From Methanobacteriota archaeon (lineage in GTDB: Archaea; Halobacteriota; Bog-38; Methanoflorentales; Methanoflorentaceae): DNA of 40,738 nt. The translations under genes and the position numbers were made by a program. The stretch is taken from the NCBI GenBank assembly GCA_003158275.1, contig PMIN01000064.1:1-40738 (forward strand). Reading direction: 5' to 3'. The notes under the pieces were generated by a model that worked only from the letters and a program-made list of their open reading frames with translations, did no database searches and had not been told where the DNA came from. Below, one piece after another: positions 18,253 to 26,072 of the stretch (positions within the stretch are counted from its first letter, which is position 1; every line of letters begins with the position of its first letter).

Positions 18253-19086
18253 AGGACGTTGTCGTGTGAATTCGGACGATTAAGCATTTTTTGAGGCATT
18301 TTCTGACCTTTTTTGCACCTTTCTACGGAGCTTCCAGAAGGTGAGATAACAACTAGAAAGGCAAGTACCCCATCGTGCACCGTTGATAGCTTCGAGTCGG
18401 TAGTCCTGCAAGCTTTGAAAATGTGTGAGAGGGTCTTACGGTTGCAATAACCTTCCTTTACGTGGTGGGGTGAGATTTTACTGCGATGAGCCCCCAACGA
18501 GTGTTTTGAAAGCGCGGCATCAACACAATTTTGATTGACAGCCTTGAACTCCCACCTTTGTTAAACGTATTGCCTATTTTTTGCAGTTACTGCTTTTTTT
18601 TTGGCAATATGACTACCATTCGACAATCGGAGAAGGCACGTTGAGCGTGTGTTCCTCGCTCACGACGGGCTCTTTAGCGCAGCAGTGTGCTCGGCGAAGC
18701 CAGAAGACCTGTTTTTGCATCATAACCGTAGAGTAGACCACTTCCACGGACATTTATCGGCAACATGTCGTCGTCGCCAGGAACGAAGGGGTCCGCCGGC
18801 GCATACTGAACCTTTTTTTACACGGTGCCCGAAGGAATTGAGGTCCTCATTGAAATCGAACAAAAGGTGCAAGGGGGCGCTCGCGGGGGTGGCGATCTAA
18901 GTATCTTCTCGCGAGTTCAATCTTTGCTGTGTCCCACTCGCCCATTGATCGCCGTTCTCAAAATGCAATGCGGATTGTCGGGTAAGTTAACATCATTTTG
19001 ATTTTTTACGCCTTGCCCGTAAGTTGGATGTGAATACAGAGCATTATTAGTGACTCTTAGGCGTCCAAAAAAAAATCTTTCGTGCC
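18253..19086. other. Gap carrying repeat copy A and decayed sequence
   Basis: No intact gene in more than 800 bp. It carries copy A of a roughly 92-bp repeat (18433-18524). Around 18690-18750 a stretch (TTTTTGCATCATAACC region) resembles the pseudogene downstream of copy B (near 19870-19900), so the duplication probably extended further and has decayed. A T10 tract at 18592-18602 could be a terminator. Confidence 0.45.
18433..18524 (+). repeat. Degenerate direct repeat, copy A
   Basis: Starts with GTCTTACGGTTG and contains CCTTCCTTTACGTGGTGG and, further on, TTTTGAAAGCGCGGCATCAAC. It aligns over its whole length with copy B at 19706-19801, with substitutions and a small indel. The two copies bracket the acyltransferase gene at 19087-19641. 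Confidence 0.75.
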
Positions 19087-19641
19087 TCAATCGCGGATCT
19101 TCTTTGCGGGAACGCCAGCGATAGTAATACCTGGTTCAGTGAACGATTCAATGACGACAGCGTTAGCCCCTACAATTATGTCATCTGCAAGTTCTATATC
19201 CCCTAGTATTCGAGCCCCTGCAAGAATCGTCACGTTGTCACCTATTTTAGGTGCCTTATCCGAATACCACGTCTTTTGTGCGATATGCGTGCAATTGTGA
19301 AGGGTGCAATTTGCCCCAACCTTTGCATTTCCATTTACTATAATTGTACCCCAATGGACCACATGTAATCCCGGCCCAAAAACGTTTAATGGAATGGTAA
19401 AGCCGAGTTTTATGCTTGATTGTTGCAGCCTGCGTCGAAGATAAAGGTTGTAGGGTCTCCAAGACAGTGAAGTTTTACAGTTATGATAATATTCGGCTTT
19501 TCTCAACAAACGCTGCCAAGCTAATACGACTTTATAGAAACGGCTAAAAGCCGTCCATTCTTGTATATTTAATCTGCGCATGTCTGCTTCTAAGAAAAGA
19601 GTATAGTCTTCTTTTGAATTGATTGGAGACCAAGATCCCAT
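19087..19641 (-). CDS. Left-handed beta-helix (hexapeptide) acyltransferase
   Basis: A 184-residue enzyme. A helical N-terminal part (1-60) is followed by imperfect hexapeptide repeats such as VNGNAKVGANCTLH, APKIGDNVTILAGARILGDI and DDIIVGANAVV, and the closing IAGVPAKKI of the family. It resembles serine O-acetyltransferase (CysE) homologues found in capsule loci and should move an acetyl or similar acyl group from CoA to a hydroxyl or amino group on a sugar. With the ketoisomerase at 20157 and the aminotransferase at 7993 it could N-acylate a 3-amino sugar (FdtC/QdtC role), but the LbH subfamily looks closer to O-acetyltransferases. I chose ATG 19641 (MGSWSPINSKEDY). The frame stays open to 19756 through repeat copy B, with GTG at 19683 as an alternative. 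Confidence 0.85.
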   Translation of the reverse strand: MGSWSPINSKEDYTLFLEADMRRLNIQEWTAFSRFYKVVLAWQRLLRKAEYYHNCKTSLSWRPYNLYLRRRLQQSSIKLGFTIPLNVFGPGLHVVHWGTIIVNGNAKVGANCTLHNCTHIAQKTWYSDKAPKIGDNVTILAGARILGDIELADDIIVGANAVVIESFTEPGITIAGVPAKKIRD

Positions 19642-19705
19642 AGCCACACCCTTCGCAAGTCGCAATCTGTCAGTATCCAACACGTATCCTCTTAAATCCG
19701 TAATA

Positions 19706-19801
19706 GTCTTACGGTTGGATAGCTGTAACCTTCCTTTGCGTGGTGGAGTGAGGTTTTAACTGCGGTGGACTTCCAACAAGTTGTTAAAATGCAGCTTCAA
19801 C
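19706..19801 (+). repeat. Degenerate direct repeat, copy B
   Basis: Matches copy A (18433-18524): GTCTTACGGTTGGA, CCTTCCTTTGCGTGGTGGAG and a similar end. On the minus strand it is open in frame with the acyltransferase gene, so that gene's upstream region was formed from this repeat. Confidence 0.75.
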
Positions 19802-19825
19802 GTAAAGGTCTGCAGTCGCCGTTAA

Positions 19826-20136
19826 CGTGGCCCTGAACGTTTTGCTTATCCCGAAGAAGGGTTACTTTGGTGCATCATTTGCACAGTGGTCACGGAAGCC
19901 TTTAGGCTTGCTTTGGCCCTCTTTTTCTTGGGACGATACGGCTATACTTTAAGTCAAAGGCCGAGCATGCCACCTTTTATCATTGGGGTTGTTTCAGCAC
20001 TATTGTTTTCGAAAATGCCTCATTGACGCCGATTATAATCATCGCCCTCGCTGTGTATGCCGTAGTTATATATAAATTCGGAACAACTCATGGTCAAAAC
20101 CGGTTGATTTTCGGATTGCTTCAACCGCGAGACTGA
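19826..20136 (+). pseudogene. Frameshifted membrane-protein C-terminus
   Basis: The first segment (19826-20023, stop TGA 20024-20026) has no start codon and reads through EAFRLALALFFLGRYGYTLS and PPFIIGVVSALLFSKMPH. The second, in the next frame (20026-20136), reads TPIIIIALAVYAVVIYKFG and ends at TGA. Joined, they look like the last about 100 residues of a polytopic membrane protein with three helices. In a glycan locus a polymerase or a GT-C protein is a reasonable guess, but no motif proves it. It ends 20 bp before the ketoisomerase gene. Confidence 0.5.
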
Positions 20137-20156
20137 TAAAAGCTTAGATGTGAACC

Positions 20157-20669
20157 ATGCCCGAAGAAATAGGTCGGATAATTCAACTTCCGAAAGTTGA
20201 AGATGTGAGAGGCAATCTGACGTTCATTGAAGAGAATCGCCACGTACCGTTCGAGATCAAACGAGTCTACTACCTCTACGACGTTCCAGGTGGAGAGTCG
20301 CGAGGCGGACACGCGCACAAGCAACTGCATCAGTTCATCATCGCAGCGACTGGCAGCTTTGACGTTATCTTGGATGGGGGATCGAGTCAGGAACGCTATA
20401 ACTTGAATCGGTCCTATTACGGTTTATACATCCCGCCGATGGTATGGCGTGAAATCGATAATTTTTCTTCAGGCTCCGTTTGCTTGGTCTTGGTGTCAGA
20501 TTATTTCGATGAAGAGGATTACATTCGAGAGCATGACGTTTTTAGGAAGCAATTGCAAGCGCAACAAAAGGACCGCAATCAATACTCTGGTGGCTCAATC
20601 ACGCTGGAGAAGGTAGTGACCATATCACAACGGCGTGAAACTTCATTCCGCGACTCAGCTGACGATTGA
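20157..20669 (+). CDS. dTDP-sugar 3,4-ketoisomerase, cupin (FdtA/QdtA-like)
   Basis: A 170-residue single-domain cupin of the WxcM/FdtA/QdtA family. Key features are VRGNLTFIEE at the N-terminus, RGGHAHKQLHQ at 49-59 with the two active-site histidines 52 and 54, the LYIPPMVWREI strand (90-100), and VLVSDYFDEEDYIREHDVF near the C-terminus, a typical family ending. These enzymes convert dTDP-4-keto-6-deoxyglucose to the 3-keto isomer, the step before transamination to Fuc3N or Qui3N. The likely partner aminotransferase lies at 7993. FdtA and QdtA give products differing at C4, and I cannot tell which from sequence. A TATATATAAA at 20067-20076 is a possible TATA box with a leader of about 60 nt. 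The C-terminal 25 residues are polar and may be non-conserved. Confidence 0.88.
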   Translation: MPEEIGRIIQLPKVEDVRGNLTFIEENRHVPFEIKRVYYLYDVPGGESRGGHAHKQLHQFIIAATGSFDVILDGGSSQERYNLNRSYYGLYIPPMVWREIDNFSSGSVCLVLVSDYFDEEDYIREHDVFRKQLQAQQKDRNQYSGGSITLEKVVTISQRRETSFRDSADD

Positions 20670-20761
20670 CCCTGCTTGGGAACTAAAATGCAATTAGATG
20701 GCAGAGCTACACTCTTTGAGCTAATATCTCCTGAAAAAGAAGCGGAGGCAATGTCTTGCGA

Positions 20762-21790
20762 CTAGTTTCTGAACCTCCTCAGTTTTTGAGCCAAGCCCTC
20801 TTTTATGTTAAACGCTGAATAGATCGTGTTGGCCACCCTGTCGAATCTATCCACATAGCAAAACGGTTCTAGCACCGGATCAAACTTTGATTTATATCGA
20901 GAGAGAGGCGCGTCAACTTCGCCTAAATCCAACTTCTTAAAGCCCGCTGATTTTGCCCGTTGAATGACTTCCCATACGAGATAATCGGTTACACTCAGAT
21001 CCTTTCGTGCGTTAACGTTGCCAATCCAATAGCAATACCGCTCCTTTTGCATCGCACAGCACGCGGTGGCGGTTGCGAGGCTTCCGTCGACGCTGAGGTT
21101 GTACACGGTTATTTCCTGGGGAAACGTCTTCACAAGCTCCTTGAGATAGCTGTCGCTTAGCAGGGGCACTTCTATGCCGAGTTCAGAGAACCTCGGTCGC
21201 CAGATGTCAAGCAATGGGCGCACGTCATCAGTTTGTTGTATCTCAGGTGAGTGTCCGTGCACGTACTTGATTTCCTGCCTGCAGCGCCTAGAGAATGATG
21301 CCCATATCTCATCGAGGGGTCTTTCCAAGTCAATCGCGTACGTAAACCTCAAGTACCCCCTATACCTCTTCTTCCAGGTGAAGGAGCGTACGTCGAGGAA
21401 ATTTGGGACAGTGACAAAACCAACGAAATTCGGCGCGATCTTATCGATCTCCCTGCACAGCTCGTCTGTTACTTGCTCGAAGATCTTTTCCTTAGTAATT
21501 GCCTTGAGCGCCTGCACGCTCGGATCAAAAGCTGGACCTAAATACCACAATTGTGTGTCGATGGGCGGCGGTGACCCCATATTAGTCAGTCCGAAGCGAT
21601 CTCGCCAAATAAAAAACGGAAATACGCATCTCAGCTCTTCTCCTGAGTATACACAATAGGGCACGAATCGGTACTTCGAATTTCGCTCAACGGCCTTAAG
21701 GAAGTTCCACTTGTGAAATAATAATCCCTCTGGGCTAGTTTCGACAAACTGGTCCCATCTCTTTTTATCGTCAAGTAACTCAACAGCCAT
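20762..21790 (-). CDS. FemAB/GNAT-like acyltransferase, pair 1 member A
   Basis: A 342-residue protein with the FemAB-like double-GNAT layout. The N-terminus (WDQFVETSPEGLLFHKWNFL) is the usual start of such enzymes, in which a Ser/Gly-rich segment precedes an aromatic helix. The centre holds ASFSRRCRQEIKYV, the SxxRRxIxxA-type motif of this fold, and the C-terminal GNAT half ends with KKLDLGEVDAPLSRYKSKF. Known relatives transfer amino acids from tRNA or acyl groups from CoA onto peptides or amino sugars. Here a glycan amino group is the likely acceptor, by inference from the 3-amino-sugar genes nearby. It has a close tandem paralogue at 21932-22987. The start is ATG 21790. Confidence 0.75.
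   Translation of the reverse strand: MAVELLDDKKRWDQFVETSPEGLLFHKWNFLKAVERNSKYRFVPYCVYSGEELRCVFPFFIWRDRFGLTNMGSPPPIDTQLWYLGPAFDPSVQALKAITKEKIFEQVTDELCREIDKIAPNFVGFVTVPNFLDVRSFTWKKRYRGYLRFTYAIDLERPLDEIWASFSRRCRQEIKYVHGHSPEIQQTDDVRPLLDIWRPRFSELGIEVPLLSDSYLKELVKTFPQEITVYNLSVDGSLATATACCAMQKERYCYWIGNVNARKDLSVTDYLVWEVIQRAKSAGFKKLDLGEVDAPLSRYKSKFDPVLEPFCYVDRFDRVANTIYSAFNIKEGLAQKLRRFRN
21032..21254. repeat. 223-bp perfect repeat within pair 1, copy in member A
   Basis: By eye, identical over 223 bp to 22238-22460. It encodes residues from about TDDVRPLL to MQKERYC of both FemAB-like proteins, whereas flanking parts differ. This is a block of recent duplication or gene conversion. Confidence 0.85.
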
Positions 21791-21931
21791 TTTTACACAC
21801 TACATAAGACATGCGCTTTTTGTTGACCTGTTTCGATCTGGAATCTGGCTAAAGCTGTTTCGCTTGTTCACATTGCTTCACTTTATTGGTTTCTTAGGGC
21901 CCGCTAGTCCCGGCGCCGACCGTTTCCATGC

Positions 21932-22987
21932 TCACAGCTTGCCTTTGGGAACTGCCGGTTCGTGTGTAGCACGCCGATGCAAGATTCGCTTGACTCTCAG
22001 CATTGAGCCGGCTAACCTTGGATAGGCAACGCTGGCTATCTTTGCCAACGCATCAATTCTTGAGACGTAGCAAAACGGTTCTAGCACCGGATTAAACTTT
22101 GATTTATATCGAGAAGGACCAGGTTCGCATAAATCCAACTTCTTAAAGCCCGCTGATTTTGCCCGTTGAATGACTTCCCAATCAAGAAATTCATTCACAT
22201 CAAGATCCCTGCGCACACTAACGCCACCGATCCAAATGCAATACCGCTCCTTTTGCATCGCACAGCACGCGGTGGCGGTTGCGAGGCTTCCGTCGACGCT
22301 GAGGTTGTACACGGTTATTTCCTGGGGAAACGTCTTCACAAGCTCCTTGAGATAGCTGTCGCTTAGCAGGGGCACTTCTATGCCGAGTTCAGAGAACCTC
22401 GGTCGCCAGATGTCAAGCAATGGGCGCACGTCATCAGTTTGTTGTATCTCAGGTGAGTGTGCGTGCGTCCGCTTTATTTTCTGCCTGCAGCGCCTAGAGA
22501 ATGATGCCCATATCTCATCGAGGGGTCTTTCCAAGTCAATAGCGTACGTGAACCCTATATGCGCCGTGAAGTCTTTCCAAATAAAGGAGCGTACGTCGAG
22601 GAAATTTGGGACAGTGACAAAACCAACGAAATTCGGCGCGATCTTATCGATCTCCCTGCACAGCTCGTCTGTTACTTGCTCGAAGATCTTTTCTTTGGCA
22701 CTTGCTTTGAGCGCTTGTATGCTCGGATCAAAGGCGGGACCTAAATACCATATTTGTGTGCCTCGTGGCGGAGAAAGCATGTGAGTCATTACCCGCCTTC
22801 GCCCGACAAAAAACGGGAATATGCACCTCAGCTCTTCTCCTGAGTATATGCCATAGGGCACGAACCGGTACCTCGAATGGCGTTCCACAGTCTTAAGGAA
22901 GTCCCACTTATGAAACAGGAATCCTTGTGGGCTAGCGTCGACAAACCGGTCCCACATCTTTTTATTGTCAAGCAGCTCAACAACCAT
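21932..22987 (-). CDS. FemAB/GNAT-like acyltransferase, pair 1 member B
   Basis: A 351-residue paralogue of the 20762-21790 gene, arranged in tandem 141 bp upstream of it in the reading direction. I chose ATG 22987 because MVVELLDNKK aligns with the paralogue's MAVELLDDKK; an earlier GTG-type frame extends to 23023. The middle is identical at the DNA level (22238-22460), other identical blocks encode the FVTVPNFLDVRSF and IDLERPLDEIWASF regions, and discrete windows differ. For example the GGVSVRRDLDVNEFLDW segment here replaces GNVNARKDLSVTDYLVW. The C-terminus is longer and unrelated, ending in a basic tail. It probably has the same chemistry with a different acceptor or donor. Confidence 0.75.
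   Translation of the reverse strand: MVVELLDNKKMWDRFVDASPQGFLFHKWDFLKTVERHSRYRFVPYGIYSGEELRCIFPFFVGRRRVMTHMLSPPRGTQIWYLGPAFDPSIQALKASAKEKIFEQVTDELCREIDKIAPNFVGFVTVPNFLDVRSFIWKDFTAHIGFTYAIDLERPLDEIWASFSRRCRQKIKRTHAHSPEIQQTDDVRPLLDIWRPRFSELGIEVPLLSDSYLKELVKTFPQEITVYNLSVDGSLATATACCAMQKERYCIWIGGVSVRRDLDVNEFLDWEVIQRAKSAGFKKLDLCEPGPSRYKSKFNPVLEPFCYVSRIDALAKIASVAYPRLAGSMLRVKRILHRRATHEPAVPKGKL
22238..22460. repeat. 223-bp perfect repeat within pair 1, copy in member B
   Basis: Partner of 21032-21254. The sequence diverges abruptly at both edges, with further identical blocks beyond short divergent windows. Confidence 0.85.
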
Positions 22988-23875
22988 TTTTGCATCCTTG
23001 TAACGCGATATGGTGAAATCCACGAGAATGAGTGGCGAGCACAGGCAAGCCAGTCTTTTCTACACTGTGGTCGCTGCACATTCAGAAAAACTACTCTAAA
23101 TGTTTTGTAATACTGTCCTATTGAGGCAGTTCTCCATGACTTTAACGACAGGGCCCCCCACATAATTGCCACTTTTCCTAACATAATCATAGTTAAAGAT
23201 CATTGCTATTCTTTGAGCCCATCATTCCAGCGCAGTTTGTTTGAATAAAAAGGCGTCACTTCGTTTGTTATTATGTTTCGGGTATCGCCAATTGATATCA
23301 CTAGCAGCATACCGCGCGTGATTACCTTTAAAACGATGGTTAGTAGTCCTCTTGGTATGTCGGCAATATGAGTAATCGAAGTGTGTATAGCAGATCAGCA
23401 CCCTGTTCTGTCACCCTCCTCGAACCTTCTCTGTGCTGTTTTTAACGTTTATTTAAGAAGCGGCCTTCTTAACCTCTTCGAATAGTATAACTTCGAATAG
23501 TATAATAATATCTTTAAATGAGCGAGTTGTTTCAAGCTTTATGAGTAGGAAGACAATTAGTCGATTATGGCTCATATTCATAAAGCGTGCTCAAAAATGA
23601 AAGAGGTCTCTTGGGTTAGAGAAGGCGTTTGTTAACACTCTGACTCGGGGAAGGATAACCTACATACTCCTACAAGAGATATTTTCAGCGAAATAACAAA
23701 AACGAATCGACGGCCTATTACAATAGATGTGAAAAGTGGGTCTCACAGGGAAACGTTTACTGGTTGCGAGGATTATACATATATAAACGCAGAATCACGC
23801 TCTGGACGTCCAACAAGATTGATTTTGCGTCCTGTTTCGAATATGCTCACTAAAAGGCAAAGAAGCGTCGATAGC
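22988..23875. other. Divergent promoter region with a 15-bp tandem repeat
   Basis: About 890 bp between the two divergently oriented acyltransferase pairs; no gene recognised. Two perfect 15-bp units, CTTCGAATAGTATAA, lie in tandem at 23476-23490 and 23491-23505, followed by AT-rich TATA-like sequence (TATCTTTAAATG) at 23510-23520. This is a good candidate for control of the plus-strand pair. The plus-strand frame of the next gene stays open back to 23729 but has no homologous residues there. Confidence 0.45.
23476..23505 (+). repeat. 15-bp perfect tandem duplication
   Basis: The unit CTTCGAATAGTATAA is present twice with no spacer. AT-rich, non-coding, about 370 nt upstream of the ATG at 23876; possibly regulatory or a replication-slippage product. 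Confidence 0.75.
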
Positions 23876-24832
23876 ATGATTGAAGTCGTTCGGTATGAAT
23901 CAAGCTATAAATCTCGATGGGATGATTTCGTTCGTAACTCCAATAACGGGAGCTTTCTTTTCTTTCGAGATTACATGGATTACCACTTAGACAGGTTCCT
24001 AGATTCATCGCTTCTTTTTTTTGAAGAAGACGATTTAGTCGCTCTCATGCCCGCAAATATCGCGGATGACATTTTTTGCAGTCATGCTGGTTTGACATTT
24101 GGAGGGGTGATATCTGATCGAAAGAAGATGAGAATCGAGTTGATGTTGGACGTATTTGACTCTTTAATGGAGTATCTAAGCCAACATCGGATTAAGACCA
24201 TAGTGTACAAACCAATTCCGCATATTTACCATACGGTCCCAGCAGAGGAGGATCTTTATGCACTTTTTCGATATGGTGCAAGGCTAATCAGACGCGATGT
24301 CTCTTCTGCCATTGTTTTCGATGAACCTATCCCATTTAGTAAATCAAGAAGGCGGGGGATAACGCTCGCCAAGAAGAGCGGGATCACAATTACGCGAACT
24401 GATGATTTTGAAGCGTTTATGTCCATAGTAGGGGGGGTGCTCAAGAGTAAGTATAACGTAAAGCCCACTCATACGTCGAGTGAGATAGTATCCCTCGCGC
24501 AGAAATTCCCTGAAAATATTAAGCTTTTTGCCGCGTACAGGGATGAGATAATGCTTGCAGGCGTGATTATCTACGAAAGTGGACCCGTCGCTCACGCGCA
24601 ATATATCGCATCGAGCGATACAGCGAAAAAAATGGGGGTCGCAGATTTAGTGTTTGACTCCATAATCTCTCATTATTCAACCGAAAAGAAGTATTTTGAT
24701 TTTGGGATATCAACGGAAAAAGGTGGAGCTTACCTAAATAGTGGCCTTGCTGCGAACAAGCAATATTTTGGCGCCCGAGCCATTATGTACGACACTTATG
24801 AAGTAGATGTGGCAAATAGTAGATCCCTATAA
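23876..24832 (+). CDS. FemAB/GNAT-like acyltransferase, pair 2 member A
   Basis: A 318-residue protein of the same broad acyltransferase group as pair 1 but only distantly related to it. The N-terminus RYESSYKSRWDDFV and NGSFLFFRDYMDYH are family-typical. RRGITLAKKSGITITRTDDF matches the basic-helix-plus-strand core motif, and YFDFGISTEKGGAYLNSGL forms the last GNAT strand and loop. The start ATG 23876 was chosen because the tandem paralogue at 24931 begins at the equivalent residue (MIDIVRYES). It probably attaches an acyl or aminoacyl group to a sugar amine in the surface glycan; the substrate is unknown. It is followed 98 bp later by its duplicate. Confidence 0.75.
   Translation: MIEVVRYESSYKSRWDDFVRNSNNGSFLFFRDYMDYHLDRFLDSSLLFFEEDDLVALMPANIADDIFCSHAGLTFGGVISDRKKMRIELMLDVFDSLMEYLSQHRIKTIVYKPIPHIYHTVPAEEDLYALFRYGARLIRRDVSSAIVFDEPIPFSKSRRRGITLAKKSGITITRTDDFEAFMSIVGGVLKSKYNVKPTHTSSEIVSLAQKFPENIKLFAAYRDEIMLAGVIIYESGPVAHAQYIASSDTAKKMGVADLVFDSIISHYSTEKKYFDFGISTEKGGAYLNSGLAANKQYFGARAIMYDTYEVDVANSRSL
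24128..24338. repeat. 211-bp perfect repeat within pair 2, copy in member A
   Basis: By eye, identical over 211 bp to 25180-25390. It covers the codons from MRIELMLDVF to FDEPIPF. The 5' parts of the two genes differ clearly on the left of this block. Confidence 0.85.
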
Positions 24833-24930
24833 GATATGCTTCAAGACTAGGGTGTTATGAAATTACGCATTAACACACGATTGTGCTCCGGTCGTGAATT
24901 ACGTAACAACACGGTAGTAGGAGCCCGAGC

Positions 24931-25896
24931 ATGATTGATATAGTCAGGTATGAATCAAGCTATAAATCTCGATGGAATGATTTCATAAGCAAGTCTAAAA
25001 ACGGGAGCTTTCTTTTCTTTCGAGACTACATGGAATATCACAAAGACAGGTTCTTTGATTCATCGCTTCTTTTTTTTGAGGACGACGTCCTGATCGCTGT
25101 TATGCCAGCAAATGTATCGGGCAGTGTTTTACAAAGCCACGAAGGTCTCACTTTTGGAGGCGTCACATCAAACAAACAAATGAGAATCGAGTTGATGTTG
25201 GACGTATTTGACTCTTTAATGGAGTATCTAAGCCAACATCGGATTAAGACCATAGTGTACAAACCAATTCCGCATATTTACCATACGGTCCCAGCAGAGG
25301 AGGATCTTTATGCACTTTTTCGATATGGTGCAAGGCTAATCAGACGCGATGTCTCTTCTGCCATTGTTTTCGATGAACCTATCCCATTTAACAGAAGAAG
25401 AAGGCGAGGGATAACGCTCGCCAAGAAGAGCGGGATCACAATTACGCGAACTGATGATTTTGAAGCGTTTATGTCCATAGAGGTGGGGGTGCTCGAGAGT
25501 AAGTATAACGTAAAGCCCACTCATACATCGAGTGAGATAACATCCCTCGCGCAGAAATTCCCTGAAAATATTAAGCTTTTTGCCGCTTATAGGGATGAGA
25601 TAATGCTTGCAGGCGTGATTATCTACGAAAGGAAACCCGTCGTTCATGGACAGTACGCCGCATCGAGCGAAATAGGACGTAAAATGAGGGCCGCAGACTT
25701 GCTCTGGAACTTCTTAATAACTCATTATTCAACCGAAAAGAAGTATTTTGATTTTGGGATATCAACGGAAAAAGGTGGAGCTTACCTAAATAGTGGCCTT
25801 GCTGCGTACAAGGAAAGTTTTGGCGCCCGAGCCGTCATGTATGATACTTACGAAGTAGACGTTGCAAATAATAGATCGCCTTCAGATCCACCCTAG
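24931..25896 (+). CDS. FemAB/GNAT-like acyltransferase, pair 2 member B
   Basis: A 321-residue tandem paralogue of the preceding gene, 98 bp downstream. The ATG 24931 start (MIDIVRYESSYKSRW) aligns with it. The region 25180-25390 is identical in DNA and the rest is near-identical with short changed windows: positions around NRRRRR versus SKSRRR, and the segment AADLLWNFLITHYS versus VADLVFDSIISHYS. The N-terminal strand and loop after FFED differ most (SGSVLQSHEGLTFGG versus DDIFCSHAGLTFGG types). Known chemistry of the fold is acyl or aminoacyl transfer; the role here is inferred to be glycan decoration. GAGCCCGAGC precedes the ATG without a good ribosome-binding site. Confidence 0.75.
   Translation: MIDIVRYESSYKSRWNDFISKSKNGSFLFFRDYMEYHKDRFFDSSLLFFEDDVLIAVMPANVSGSVLQSHEGLTFGGVTSNKQMRIELMLDVFDSLMEYLSQHRIKTIVYKPIPHIYHTVPAEEDLYALFRYGARLIRRDVSSAIVFDEPIPFNRRRRRGITLAKKSGITITRTDDFEAFMSIEVGVLESKYNVKPTHTSSEITSLAQKFPENIKLFAAYRDEIMLAGVIIYERKPVVHGQYAASSEIGRKMRAADLLWNFLITHYSTEKKYFDFGISTEKGGAYLNSGLAAYKESFGARAVMYDTYEVDVANNRSPSDPP
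25180..25390. repeat. 211-bp perfect repeat within pair 2, copy in member B
   Basis: Partner of 24128-24338; see that entry. Confidence 0.85.
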
Positions 25897-26072
25897 ATCA
25901 TTGTCTGTGAAATAACGTTAACGGGACGGATGTTTCCACTTGCATCGCTTCCAAAAACTTATTGCGCATAACTGATCACGTTAAGTTGCTTGAGCTTAGT
26001 GCCAACGAACCGTAATTATATTGCATTTATCTTATCGTTTTTATCTCATTCTTAACGTATCCCCGTGAATCA

